Positions 7,415-16,123 of a stretch of DNA of 36,404 bases are shown piece after piece (the first letter of the stretch is position 1; the number at the start of each line of letters is the position of its first letter). Under the pieces are notes generated by a model that was not told where the DNA came from, did no database searches, and saw only the letters and a program-made list of their open reading frames with translations. The stretch covers positions 1 through 36,404 of the forward strand of contig DASWTP010000190.1 in assembly GCA_036402075.1 (NCBI GenBank). The letters run 5' to 3'. This DNA comes from Chryseosolibacter sp036402075. Lineage in GTDB: Bacteria; Bacteroidota; Bacteroidia; Cytophagales; Cyclobacteriaceae. The position numbers were made by a program, and so were the translations under genes.

Positions 7415-9829
7415 ATGGCCGGTAAATTTAATTCAACGCGAAGCCACGATCTTGGCAAACTCAAACAATGGAAAAAGGAAGCAAATGGAATCACCGGTGA
7501 AACTGATGCCGGGAAATTTCGTGTGCTGGTATATTCTGATAACGTAGTACGCATTAGCCTGACACGCAATGCAGAATTCGAAGACTTCTCCTATGCGGTG
7601 GTTGCTCAACCTAACGCCTCCTCGCTGGAAGTCACCGAGAGCAATGATCATTTAGCACTCACCACCGAAAACTTTCAGACCATCATTTATAAGAATCCGC
7701 TACGCTTTTCTTTTCTCACCAATGATGGAGTTGTAATCAATGAAGACGACAAGGGACTGGGCACGAGCTGGAACGGAGAGCAGGTGACTACCTACAAAAA
7801 ACTCCAGGAAGGCGAGCGGTTTATTGGCCTTGGAGAAAAAACCGGATCGCTTGACCGCAGGGGACACGGTTATACAAACTGGAACACTGATAATTTTGGA
7901 TATGGCTCAGGGGCTGATCCACTTTATAGCAGCGTGCCATTCTATATTGGTGTCCATCAAAAGCTGGTGTATGGAATTTTCTTCGACAACACCTTTAAAA
8001 CATTCTTCAATTTTGGAGCCTCCAACGATCGCTTCTCCAGCTTTGCAGCCGATGCCGGTGAAATGAATTATTACTTTATCCATGGCGAAACGGTTAGGGA
8101 CATCATCACCGAATACACGCACCTCACCGGGCGGATGGAATTACCTCCGCTTTGGAGCATTGGCTATCAGCAATGTCGATACAGCTATTATCCCGATAAG
8201 GAAGTGTTGACCGTAGCAGATACGTTCCGTGAAAAAGATATTCCGGCCGACACGATCGTTTTTGACATCCACTACATGGAGAAGTACAAGATCTTCACGT
8301 GGAGCAAGCGGGATTTCCCTGATCCAAAAGGTTTGTTAAAACAGCTGAAAGAAAAAGGCTTCAATGTTGTTTTGATGTGTGACCCGGGAATAAAGGTAGA
8401 GCCCGGATATGAAGCCTATGACGATGGTGTGAAAAAGGACGTCTTTATTAAATATCCGGACGGGCAATACTACACTGGCCAGGTATGGCCCGGGTGGTGC
8501 CACTTTCCCGATTTCACCAACCCGAAAGCGCGCGTGTGGTGGAAGGAGCATTTCCAGGAATACGTTAGCCTTGGCGTGCAGGGATTCTGGAATGACATGA
8601 ACGAAATTGCCACCTGGGGAAACATGCTTCCTGAGAATATCGAGATGGATTTTGAGGGCAATAAAGCGACCATGCGTAGAGGAAGAAACATCTACGGTTT
8701 CCAAATGGCACGCAGCACATATGAAGGTACAAAAGCGCTGTTGAAAAACAGAAGGCCATTCAACCTGACACGCTCCGGATTTTCAGGCATCCAACGCTAT
8801 GCTGCCGTCTGGACTGGCGACAACGTTGCCTATGACGAACATATGATGCTGGGTGTGCGAATTGTAAACAGCATGGGGCTTTCCGGAATTGCCTTTGCGG
8901 GATATGATGTGGGCGGATTTGTGGGTAATGCGGACTCAAAACTTTTTGCGCGTTGGGTTTCCATCGGGGCATTCTCGCCTTTCTTTCGTGGCCACTCGAT
9001 GATCAACAGCCGCGATTCCGAGCCGTGGTCATACGGAGAGGAAGTTGAACAGATTTCGCGCAACTATATCAAGTTCCGCTACAAGCTTCTGCCCTACCTG
9101 TACTCATTGTTTTACGAAGCCAGCGTCAATGGTATGCCGATCCAGCGTTCGTTGGCCATCGACCATCCGCATGACGCGCGTGTTTACGATGGACATTATC
9201 AACACCAATATTTGTTCGGCCCTTTCATTCTTGTAGCACCAGTTGAAAGTAACAAGGACTTTGCGAAGGTGCTGTTGCCGGAAGGCGACCTTTGGTATTC
9301 GGTCTACCATGGCCATAAGCATGTGGCGAACCAGGAGTTGATTGTTGAGTGCCCACTGCACCGGCTTCCGGTTTACATTAAGGGTGGAGCAATCATTCCG
9401 ATGCAGCCCGTGAAGTCGCACACGGGCGAATCAAATGATGTGTTGATCCTTCATGTCTACTCCGGCCTAACCAGGTCATCCTTCACTTTCTATGAAGATG
9501 ACGGAAGCTCCTTCGATTACCAGAAAGATGCATTTTTAAAGCGTACATTCGAGTTTGTTCCTGCCGAGAAGAAAATTGCACTGCAAGCCGCGGAGGGGAA
9601 TTTCAAAACGAATTACAAAAAAGTTAAACTTGTGCTTCACGGTTTCGATTCGACATTAAAATCCGTTTCAGTGAATGGAAAGAACACCCTGTTGATTCCA
9701 GAGATCAACAGTTTCTTTGCAGGCCTTGAAAAGTATGACCCGATTAAAGATCCTGAACCTGCACCGGAGGAAAATGTTCTTTCTGCCGAGTTTGAATATC
9801 AGACGAAAGAGATTATTATTCACTGGTAA
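7415..9829 (+). CDS. GH31 family alpha-glucosidase (alpha-xylosidase-like possible)
   Basis: This retaining glycoside hydrolase removes alpha-linked sugars from non-reducing ends. With the ATG at 7415 it has 804 residues; a TTG at 7379 would add 12 and is less likely. Order: N-terminal beta-sandwich (about 1-230), the (beta/alpha)8 barrel opening with PPLWSIGYQQCRYSYY, then C-terminal beta domains with a DUF5110-like tail. The nucleophile is Asp394 in GFWNDMNE and the acid/base is Asp469 in AVWTGDN; RSGFSGIQRYA and GHSMINSRDSEPW are family signatures. No signal peptide is visible, so it should act in the cytosol on sugars delivered by the transporter 26 bp downstream. GH31 includes alpha-glucosidases, alpha-xylosidases and other activities; the locus favours an alpha-glucoside, but substrate is inference. 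Confidence 0.93.
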   Translation: MAGKFNSTRSHDLGKLKQWKKEANGITGETDAGKFRVLVYSDNVVRISLTRNAEFEDFSYAVVAQPNASSLEVTESNDHLALTTENFQTIIYKNPLRFSFLTNDGVVINEDDKGLGTSWNGEQVTTYKKLQEGERFIGLGEKTGSLDRRGHGYTNWNTDNFGYGSGADPLYSSVPFYIGVHQKLVYGIFFDNTFKTFFNFGASNDRFSSFAADAGEMNYYFIHGETVRDIITEYTHLTGRMELPPLWSIGYQQCRYSYYPDKEVLTVADTFREKDIPADTIVFDIHYMEKYKIFTWSKRDFPDPKGLLKQLKEKGFNVVLMCDPGIKVEPGYEAYDDGVKKDVFIKYPDGQYYTGQVWPGWCHFPDFTNPKARVWWKEHFQEYVSLGVQGFWNDMNEIATWGNMLPENIEMDFEGNKATMRRGRNIYGFQMARSTYEGTKALLKNRRPFNLTRSGFSGIQRYAAVWTGDNVAYDEHMMLGVRIVNSMGLSGIAFAGYDVGGFVGNADSKLFARWVSIGAFSPFFRGHSMINSRDSEPWSYGEEVEQISRNYIKFRYKLLPYLYSLFYEASVNGMPIQRSLAIDHPHDARVYDGHYQHQYLFGPFILVAPVESNKDFAKVLLPEGDLWYSVYHGHKHVANQELIVECPLHRLPVYIKGGAIIPMQPVKSHTGESNDVLILHVYSGLTRSSFTFYEDDGSSFDYQKDAFLKRTFEFVPAEKKIALQAAEGNFKTNYKKVKLVLHGFDSTLKSVSVNGKNTLLIPEINSFFAGLEKYDPIKDPEPAPEENVLSAEFEYQTKEIIIHW

Positions 9830-9855
9830 ACTACGCTTCAGCCTACCCTACTACC

Positions 9856-11376
9856 ATGAGCAGCACAACGATTTCAGCCGTTAAACCACGACTCTCGTTC
9901 TGGCAGATCTGGAACATGAGCTTTGGTTTTTTAGGAATTCAATTTGGATTTGCCCTGCAGAATGCAAACACCAGCCGGATTTTTTCAACATTGGGAGCCA
10001 ATCCTGACGAGCTTGCCATACTATGGTTGGCAGCGCCCGTGACAGGCTTGCTAGTCCAGCCCGTTATCGGATATTATAGCGACAGAACATGGCATAAACG
10101 CTGGGGACGCAGACGCCCCTATTTCGCTATCGGTGCACTGCTTGCATCGCTCTCACTGTTCGTGATGCCGAACTCATCTTTCCTGTTCATGGCCGCAGGA
10201 ACACTGTGGATCATGGATGCATCGATCAACGTAAGCATGGAACCCTTCCGCGCGTTCGTGGGAGATTTATTGCCGCCATCACAACGAACCCTCGGATTCG
10301 CCATGCAAAGTTTTTTTATCGGTATTGGCGCAATCGTTGCCTCCTACCTCCCGTGGATCTTTACCAATTTCTTCAATATCTCCAATGACTCCGCTCCGGG
10401 TGTTGTAAGCGACAACGTCAAATACTCCTTCTACGCGGGGGCAATCATGCTATTCATTACGGTAATGTGGACGGTCGTGTCAACCAGGGAATATCCCCCC
10501 GATGAATCAGTGCAGAAAAAAAAGCCAGATGAAAAAAAAGTAATTGAAAACCCCGAACATTTCAAAAGTGTTTTTCAAAAAATTGGTTCCATGCTCGCAG
10601 GGCTGGGTCTCGTCATCCTGGTCGTTGTGTTTGTTCTCAAGCTCGAAAAAGAACTTTACGTGCTCGCGGTTGGACTGCTGATTTTTTCGCTGATCCACTG
10701 GATCGCTGCAACGTTGATCGGCCAAAAGAAAGGCTACCTCGGTCTTGTTCACATCGTGAAAGACCTGAACACAATGCCAAAGACGATGGTGCAGCTGGCG
10801 TATGTCCAGTTTTTTTCGTGGTTTGCTTTGTTCGCCATGTGGATCTACACAACCTCGGCCGTAACAAGCCACATCTTCCATACCACAGATCCGAATTCAG
10901 ACGCCTACAACGATGGAGCTGACCTTGTATCAAAGCTTTTTGGAGACTATAATGGTATTGCAGCACTCGCAGCCATTGCACTTCCATTCCTGGCGCGCTA
11001 TACAAGCCGCAGGATCACCCACCTGATTGCCCTTACCTGCGGTGGACTGGGACTAATCTCCATCTATTTCATTCAGGACTCTTCGCTACTCTGGCTTCCG
11101 ATGATTGGCGTTGGTATAGCATGGGCGAGTATCCTCTCAATACCTTATGCGATGCTCTCCGGTTCGTTGCCTGCTGAAAAGATGGGGTACTACATGGGAG
11201 TATTCAATTTCTTTATAGTAATTCCGCAAATTGTTGCAGCTACCATTCTCGGGTTCCTGTTGAATAATATATTGGGCGGCCAATCCATTTATATTCTCGT
11301 GGTGGGTGGCAGCTCAATGATTCTTGCCGGAGTGTTAAGCCTGCGTGTTAACGATTCGGAGGAAGTAAACGTTTAA
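9856..11376 (+). CDS. MFS sugar transporter (SLC45-like / MalT-like)
   Basis: This 506-residue inner-membrane protein has about 12 hydrophobic segments and probably imports a disaccharide or oligosaccharide by cation symport. Motifs of SLC45/GPH-type major facilitators include WNMSFGFLGIQFGFALQNAN in helix 1, DRTWHKRWGRRRPY in the loop 2-3 region and MEPFRAFVGDLLP in helix 4-5. A charged cytoplasmic loop (about residues 205-240, rich in Lys and Glu) splits the two six-helix halves. It follows GH31 by 26 bp and precedes an esterase by 6 bp, so all three probably form one operon. It would complete the SusCD import route across the inner membrane. Maltose-type substrate is an inference from context. 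Confidence 0.9.
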   Translation: MSSTTISAVKPRLSFWQIWNMSFGFLGIQFGFALQNANTSRIFSTLGANPDELAILWLAAPVTGLLVQPVIGYYSDRTWHKRWGRRRPYFAIGALLASLSLFVMPNSSFLFMAAGTLWIMDASINVSMEPFRAFVGDLLPPSQRTLGFAMQSFFIGIGAIVASYLPWIFTNFFNISNDSAPGVVSDNVKYSFYAGAIMLFITVMWTVVSTREYPPDESVQKKKPDEKKVIENPEHFKSVFQKIGSMLAGLGLVILVVVFVLKLEKELYVLAVGLLIFSLIHWIAATLIGQKKGYLGLVHIVKDLNTMPKTMVQLAYVQFFSWFALFAMWIYTTSAVTSHIFHTTDPNSDAYNDGADLVSKLFGDYNGIAALAAIALPFLARYTSRRITHLIALTCGGLGLISIYFIQDSSLLWLPMIGVGIAWASILSIPYAMLSGSLPAEKMGYYMGVFNFFIVIPQIVAATILGFLLNNILGGQSIYILVVGGSSMILAGVLSLRVNDSEEVNV

Positions 11377-11382
11377 GGAAAT

Positions 11383-12576
11383 ATGAAACGTCTTCTCCTG
11401 GCATTTTGGCTTTCGTGTTGCATGATTGGTAACTGTGTTGCCCAGAATTACGCTGAATTTTCGGGCACACTGCAGTCATTGATCAACCCACAAACACTCG
11501 ATGATACCTGGAATACATTAGTTACAGAAAGAAAAATTCCGCTCGTGCAAGAAGACTCCGTGGCATTTCTTTATCGCGGGCCCGCAAAGACTGTAACGTG
11601 GGTTGGCGATTTTAACGAGTGGGGTTATCGCAAGGAACTTACTTCCAAAGGAACACAGGTACCGGGAACTGACCTGTGGATTTACAAAACATCTTTCCCT
11701 AAAGATGCACGACTAGACTACCGCATACTGCTTGACGGAAGTGAATGGATTCTCGATCCCCATAACGAAAATCAGCAGTGGTCAGGCGTTGGCGGAGGCA
11801 GTCCTAACTCCGAGCTCCGCATGCCCGGGTGGCACGCTGATCCCATCACGAGCAGTGTATTAGAAGGGGCAAAACACGGCAAGCTCATCAAAGACAAGCT
11901 TCTAAACAGCAAGACGCTCGGCTACCAGGTTACTTACAGCGTTTACCTGCCAACAGACTATGATCCGGCCAACAAATATCCTGTCATTTATGTAACGGAT
12001 GGATACGAGTATATGCATGAGCGTTTGGGCAACATGATCACAATCCTGGACAACCTCATTCACTTAAAAAAGATCAATCCGGTTGTGGCAGTTTTCATTG
12101 ATCATCGCGAGCCGATCAATCGCTCAAACAACCGAAGAATGACGGAACTCGCGCTCAATCAAAAATACCTGAGCTTTATGACGGACGAGTTTGTTCCCCT
12201 TGTCGAAAAAGGCTACTCTATAGCGGGAGAGCCTGCAAAACGTGCCGTGATTGGATCATCGCTGGGGGGACTGTCTGCGGCATTCTTTGCATTCTCAAAA
12301 CCCGATGTTTTCGGTCTTGCCGGAATACAGTCACCATCCTTTTATTTCCGGCCAGAGATTTACAAGGTTTGCGACAATCCCGAAAACCCTCCGGTCAAGA
12401 CTTTCATGACCACAGGAAATATATTCGATGCGGCCGAAGGAGCCCAGAAAATGAAAAGCATCCTGGATAAGAATACCTGCAACTATAAATACATGGAGGT
12501 GAGCCAGAGTCATTCCTGGGGTAACTGGAAAGATACCCTGGACGACATTCTGATCTATTTCTTTCCTGCCGGATAG
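11383..12576 (+). CDS. Exported esterase, enterochelin-esterase-like, with N-terminal E-set/CBM48-like domain
   Basis: This 397-residue protein has a signal peptide (MKRLLLAFWLSCCMIG...CVAQ, residues 1-21), so it is periplasmic or exported. Residues about 55-140 form an early-set immunoglobulin-like domain like CBM48 (VTWVGDFNEWG, IYKTSFPKDARLDYRILLDG, WILDPHN). An esterase D/Fes-type alpha/beta hydrolase follows. The nucleophile is Ser293 in GSSLGG, VIYVTDGYEYMHERL lies near the oxyanion region, and a catalytic His is likely in QSHSWGNWKD near the C-terminus. Relatives include IroE/Fes siderophore esterases and carbohydrate esterases. Beside a sugar transporter and GH31, removal of acyl groups from glycans is more plausible than siderophore hydrolysis, but the substrate is not shown. 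It starts 6 bp after the transporter stop. Confidence 0.85.
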   Translation: MKRLLLAFWLSCCMIGNCVAQNYAEFSGTLQSLINPQTLDDTWNTLVTERKIPLVQEDSVAFLYRGPAKTVTWVGDFNEWGYRKELTSKGTQVPGTDLWIYKTSFPKDARLDYRILLDGSEWILDPHNENQQWSGVGGGSPNSELRMPGWHADPITSSVLEGAKHGKLIKDKLLNSKTLGYQVTYSVYLPTDYDPANKYPVIYVTDGYEYMHERLGNMITILDNLIHLKKINPVVAVFIDHREPINRSNNRRMTELALNQKYLSFMTDEFVPLVEKGYSIAGEPAKRAVIGSSLGGLSAAFFAFSKPDVFGLAGIQSPSFYFRPEIYKVCDNPENPPVKTFMTTGNIFDAAEGAQKMKSILDKNTCNYKYMEVSQSHSWGNWKDTLDDILIYFFPAG

Positions 12577-12667
12577 CCTGTGGACAAATTTTCACGGGGT
12601 TTTGAATTCCCGGCTAATATTCCGTTTTCCATACATCCTGTTTTTCAAATGATGATTCTGACTTAAA

Positions 12668-12696
12668 TTGGGCATTCAATTTGAGAACTAGCTTTT
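12668..12696 (+). promoter_or_regulatory. Candidate Bacteroidota promoter
   Basis: A TTG at 12668-12670 is followed after 18 bp by TAGCTTTT (12689-12696), which matches seven of eight positions of TAnnTTTG. Transcription would begin about 10 nt before the ATG at 12713. Confidence 0.4.
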
Positions 12697-12712
12697 CGTA
12701 ACCCCTATTGCT

Positions 12713-13846
12713 ATGAAACAACGTTTACTGTACTGGTCCCTTATTGCCCTCCTGGCATCCTGCAGTTCCGGAAAAAAAGCATTTGAACGTGGAGATTACT
12801 ACGATGCTGTGACGAAGTCAATCACTCGCCTGCGCCAGAAACCAGATCACTCGAAGTCTGCAGAAACGTTGCGAAGTGCCTACCCGCTGGCACTTGAGTT
12901 TTATGAGACCCAGGCTAATAACGAAATTGCTTCGAACTCTCCTTTCAAGTGGAAGAATGCCATTCAGTCTTACAATACAATCAACAGCATGTATGAGCAG
13001 ATCCGCCAGTGCCCCGGCTGCATGAAGGTGATCAAAAGTCCTAAGAACTATTATGCCGAACTCGGACCACTTAAAGAGAAGGCGGCTGAGGAAAGCTACA
13101 ATGCCGGAATAAACGATTTGATGAAGGGCACGCGGGCGGATGCAAAAAGGGCTTATTTCAACTTCGCAGACGCGCAAGCCTTTGTCCCGGGTTACAAAGA
13201 TGTTCTCGAATACCTGGATAAGTCAAAGTTCGAAGCTACTGTTAAAGTTTACCTGGAGCAAATTCCGGTGCCGGCCCGATATAACCTGAGCGGAGGTTTC
13301 TTCCAGGATAAGGTTGAAGAATACGTTCACTCGAATTATCGCGAAGAAGGCTTTGTGAAATTTTTCACTCCAGAAGCAGCCAAGAATGTAAACTACCCGA
13401 TGGATCAGATCATGCGAATTCAATTTGATGATTTTTCGGTGGGGAACATCTCTCTCAAGGAAAAAGAAGAAACCGTAACAAAGGACAGCGTTCGGGTAGG
13501 TGAAACAAAGATCGAGGGGAAAACCGTTCCTGTCTATAACACAGTCAAAGCAAAATTGACAACTTATCGCAAGGAAGTGAAATCCACAGGCCTCGTGAGC
13601 ATGCTCATCCTTGACGCCAAGACAAACGGAGTATTGACCCATAAAAAATTCGAAGGCGATTATGTTTGGGTTAACACGTGGGCGCGCTTCAATGGTGACG
13701 AACGCGCGTTGACCGATGCGCAATTGAACCAGTGTAAACAGAAGGAAATGCAGCCACCTCAGAACCAGGATCTTTTCCTCGAATTCACCAAACCGATCTT
13801 TAATCAGCTGACTCCGGCTATTAAGTCGTTCTATAGCGCGTATTGA
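12713..13846 (+). CDS. Lipoprotein of unknown function with helical repeats
   Basis: I do not recognise a named family. The 377-residue product has a clear lipoprotein signal (MKQRLLYWSLIALLASC; lipobox LASC). Residues about 20-180 are helical and TPR-like: KAFERGDYYDAVTKSITRL, then AAEESYNAGINDLMKGTRAD and AYFNFADAQAFVPGYKDV. A CPGCMKV motif with two cysteines sits near residue 103. The C-terminal half looks like mixed beta structure, with YNLSGGFFQDKVEEY and a strand-rich stretch carrying TYRKEVKSTGLVSMLILD. It is probably anchored in the outer membrane facing the periplasm. It has its own candidate promoter and no close operon partner. Confidence 0.8.
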   Translation: MKQRLLYWSLIALLASCSSGKKAFERGDYYDAVTKSITRLRQKPDHSKSAETLRSAYPLALEFYETQANNEIASNSPFKWKNAIQSYNTINSMYEQIRQCPGCMKVIKSPKNYYAELGPLKEKAAEESYNAGINDLMKGTRADAKRAYFNFADAQAFVPGYKDVLEYLDKSKFEATVKVYLEQIPVPARYNLSGGFFQDKVEEYVHSNYREEGFVKFFTPEAAKNVNYPMDQIMRIQFDDFSVGNISLKEKEETVTKDSVRVGETKIEGKTVPVYNTVKAKLTTYRKEVKSTGLVSMLILDAKTNGVLTHKKFEGDYVWVNTWARFNGDERALTDAQLNQCKQKEMQPPQNQDLFLEFTKPIFNQLTPAIKSFYSAY

Positions 13847-13849
13847 CAG

Positions 13850-13985
13850 GCTTCAAGCTGCACGCTACAACTTAACGCGCGGCCCCAAAAAGACGGTACA
13901 CCGAAGAACAAAACGGCAGCAGAGCCAGAAATTGCTTGTAGACTGAAGCTTGCAGCCTGAAGCGTTTGTCCTTTGGAAGACAAAC
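13850..13985. repeat. Intergenic inverted repeat (GCTTCAAGCTGCA words) plus hairpin
   Basis: The left arm 13850-13870 (starting GCTTCAAGCTGCACGCT) and the right arm 13936-13963 (ending TGCAGCCTGAAGC) are imperfect inverted copies about 65 bp apart. A second small hairpin GTTTGTC/GACAAAC lies at 13964-13985. The element begins a few bases after the stop codon at 13846 and may end the transcript or protect its 3' end. Confidence 0.6.
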
Positions 13986-14047
13986 CCTCCAATCCATCCG
14001 AACTATTTTATTCGTAAATAGCTTATACACAAACAAACAACAATAAC

Positions 14048-14707
14048 ATGAGGATTGGACTTTTTTCCCTTCTCCTTACCATTGTGGTCGCGGGAACATC
14101 CTGCGGTCAAAAAGCAAAAGAAAAACAAGCAGATAAAAGCATGGCAAATCAGGTAGTGAATACGGCCGGCCTGGAGCTGGCAACTTTTGGATCCGGTTGC
14201 TTCTGGTGTACGGAAGCGATCTTCCTGGACGTAGACGGTGTCTACAACGTTCAGTCAGGGTACACCGGGGGTAAGGTAAAAAACCCCACCTATCGCGAAG
14301 TATGCAGCGGATTAACTGGCCATGCAGAAGTGATCCAGCTCCATTACGATCCAAAAAAAATCTCGTATGACGAACTTCTCGAGATCTTTTGGAAAACCCA
14401 CGATCCTACCACCCTCAACAAGCAGGGAGCTGATGAAGGAACGCAATACCGGTCCGTGATCTTCTATCACAACGATGAGCAGAAGCGCCTGGCTGAATCC
14501 TACAAAAAGAAATTGGATGAGGAAAAAGTATTCAATGGTCCGATCGTTACCGAAATTAGTCCGGCAAGCGTGTTTTATAAGGCTGAAGACTATCATCAAA
14601 ATTATTATAATCTAAATCAGGATCAGCCTTACTGTTCATTTGTCATTCAGCCGAAATTGGAGAAATTTCGTAAAGTCTTTAAAGAAAAGACAAAGAAATC
14701 ACTATAA
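14048..14707 (+). CDS. msrA: Peptide methionine sulfoxide reductase MsrA, exported
   Basis: MsrA reduces the S-epimer of methionine sulfoxide in proteins. The catalytic Cys51 lies in the signature GCFWCTE, followed by GVYNVQSGYTGG and the substrate-pocket region GLTGHAEVIQLHYDP; the C-terminal QPYCSFVI provides a possible resolving Cys, with the HQNYY motif nearby. Unlike the usual cytosolic enzyme it has an N-terminal export signal (MRIGLFSLLLTIVVAGTSCG); a Cys at the cleavage site suggests a lipoprotein, though Gly at -3 of the lipobox is not ideal. It would repair envelope proteins using periplasmic reductants. It is monocistronic, with a strong terminator about 110 bp downstream. MsrB is encoded separately at 18831. 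Confidence 0.95.
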   Translation: MRIGLFSLLLTIVVAGTSCGQKAKEKQADKSMANQVVNTAGLELATFGSGCFWCTEAIFLDVDGVYNVQSGYTGGKVKNPTYREVCSGLTGHAEVIQLHYDPKKISYDELLEIFWKTHDPTTLNKQGADEGTQYRSVIFYHNDEQKRLAESYKKKLDEEKVFNGPIVTEISPASVFYKAEDYHQNYYNLNQDQPYCSFVIQPKLEKFRKVFKEKTKKSL

Positions 14708-14744
14708 GCAATACAAATTTTCAAGGAAATCTTAAAAAATTGTG

Positions 14745-14847
14745 AAACCTATAATCACGACCTTCCGTTAATATAACCGAGTAGAGTAATTCTTCTCATA
14801 GGTTTAGGTTTAGGTAACAAAAGAGCTCAGGGACGCTGAGCTCTTTT
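14745..14847 (+). other. Structured region ending in a strong terminator (possible 3' UTR or small RNA)
   Basis: AAACCTAT (14745-14752) pairs with ATAGGTTT (14798-14805), enclosing about 45 nt. The terminator hairpin at 14819-14847 follows after GGTTTAGG-type repeats. The whole would fold as two adjacent stems at the end of the msrA transcript. I saw no promoter consensus directly upstream, so an independent RNA is only possible. A weak further inverted repeat (14857-14867 with 14882-14894) lies before the next gene; the rest of 14708-15030 shows nothing clear. Confidence 0.35.
14819..14847 (+). terminator. Rho-independent terminator after msrA
   Basis: A perfect 12-bp stem, AAAAGAGCTCAG / CTGAGCTCTTTT, encloses a 5-nt GGACG loop and is followed by GCATTTTT. 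The flanking As and Ts make it potentially active in both directions. Confidence 0.85.
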
Positions 14848-15030
14848 GCATTTTTAGGTAGGCCTTGTGACCGCAGGCAATCAAGCGACCTACCAGAGCG
14901 TGTAATTACAAGCACGCACGTGGCTCTCAGTTCACCTGCTTCATCTGGTGTAGCAGCCAACATTTCCGGATTTGTTACGGGCAATTGGCTACAGTCTACT
15001 ATCTTTAACCACCACCGTTCCACCAAACAA

Positions 15031-15771
15031 ATGTGCTATCACAAATCGCTCACAACAAAATATGAGCAGCTGGCTGAATATTATTCGGCCGCATACTCCG
15101 ATCTAGTGGCGGAAGCCTATACGCCAAGATTCCACGAGAATGGTTTTGACTTCTTCCCTACACCCATCGTCACGGCAGGTCGCCCAAATGAACTTCAGAT
15201 GTTTCACTGGGGCCTGGTTCCTTTCTGGGTCAAGGATCTAGCATCTGCGCAGAAATTACGAATCTCTACACTCAATTGCATTAGTGAAGAGATGTATGAA
15301 AAGCCTGCGTTCAAAGACGCGGTGAAGGAAGGGAAGCGATGCCTGATTCCATGCACCGGGTTTATGGAGTGGAAGTGGCTGGATGAAAAAGGAAAAAACA
15401 AGATCCCACATTACATCGCGCTGGCAGACCAACCTCTGTTTTCGCTGGCGGGACTGTATTCACGATGGAAGAATAAAGATACAGACCAATATTACTACTC
15501 CTATACAGTTCTAACAACCAGGGCAAATACCTTGATGGATGAAATCCACAATTCGAAACATCGAATGCCAGTGATTGTGCCACGGGAGTATGAAAAGGAT
15601 TGGCTGAATCCAAATCTGACTAAGGACGATGTGCTCGCCCTATGCCAGCCTATCGAGGCATCCCGAATGAAAGCACACACAATTTCGAAATTGATTACAA
15701 CAAAAGGTGCTGACACTAATGTTGCCGAGGTTCTTGCAGTTCACGACTACGAGCAACTCAACAGCAAATAG
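15031..15771 (+). CDS. SRAP family protein (YedK/HMCES-like), abasic-site DNA-protein crosslinker
   Basis: SRAP proteins shield abasic sites in single-stranded DNA by forming a thiazolidine crosslink through the N-terminal Cys2. That chemistry fixes the start: the frame is open upstream to a GTG at 14920, but only the ATG at 15031 places Cys at position 2 (MCYHKSLTT). The product has 246 residues, normal for the family. The other active-site positions are present: an Asn in RISTLNCISEE, the Glu in CTGFMEWKW, and the His in EIHNSKHRMPVIVP. WGLVPFWV is also a family motif. The protein is cytosolic and stands alone on the plus strand, followed by a hairpin. No SOS box was identified. The peptidase name is historical. 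Confidence 0.93.
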   Translation: MCYHKSLTTKYEQLAEYYSAAYSDLVAEAYTPRFHENGFDFFPTPIVTAGRPNELQMFHWGLVPFWVKDLASAQKLRISTLNCISEEMYEKPAFKDAVKEGKRCLIPCTGFMEWKWLDEKGKNKIPHYIALADQPLFSLAGLYSRWKNKDTDQYYYSYTVLTTRANTLMDEIHNSKHRMPVIVPREYEKDWLNPNLTKDDVLALCQPIEASRMKAHTISKLITTKGADTNVAEVLAVHDYEQLNSK

Positions 15772-15775
15772 GAAA

Positions 15776-15802
15776 AGCAGTCACACCGTCCGTGTGACTG
15801 CT
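15776..15802 (+). terminator. Hairpin after the SRAP gene
   Basis: A perfect 11-bp stem, AGCAGTCACAC / GTGTGACTGCT, with loop CGTCC starts five bases after the stop codon. There is no T-run behind it, so it may stabilise the 3' end rather than terminate on its own. In the rest of 15803-16068 I see only short inverted repeats (TTCAAT/ATTGAA at 15964-15979, GATCGAA/TTCGATC at 16000-16027) and no gene. Confidence 0.6.
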
Positions 15803-16068
15803 CTAAGAACAGCGAAAAGACCCTCTCGTAAAAACGCTGTCCCTGCTTTTCAGCTAATTAAATATAACATTAATGGTTTGGCACTAATACCTCATTTGTG
15901 AAGGGTACAGATTTCAGCTAGTTCGAAAGCACGACAGAGAAATGAAGATTTTGTTCGAAGGAGTTCAATTCATATTGAATGGAAGCCATGGCATTGCCTG
16001 ATCGAATTCTTGTGGATAGTTTCGATCATCCTTGTTAGGTTAGTTTTTGTCAAGGAGCCCAAAACAAG

Positions 16069-16104
16069 AAGCGTAACGATTCTCACGAATGTTACGCTTT
16101 CTTT
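16069..16104. terminator. Terminator hairpin downstream of the HAMP-GAF-PAS gene
   Basis: AAGCGTAAC (16069-16077) and GTTACGCTT (16091-16099) form a 9-bp stem about 20 bp beyond the minus-strand stop codon at 16124. T-rich sequence follows on the plus strand (TTTCTTTTT) and weaker T-rich sequence on the minus strand, so it may serve both sides. Confidence 0.7.
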
Positions 16105-16123
16105 TTAGGTAATTAGGTAGGTA

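Noticed and set aside
13223..13723. Minus-strand frame of 166 codons inside the lipoprotein gene
   Set aside because: Opposite-strand shadow of a gene with a signal peptide and sensible composition.
14920..15030. GTG-started extension of the SRAP gene
   Set aside because: The family needs Cys at position 2 after Met removal, which only the ATG at 15031 provides.
15803..16068. An independent structured RNA upstream of the 16069 terminator
   Set aside because: Only 6-7-bp inverted repeats and no promoter match; too weak to call.
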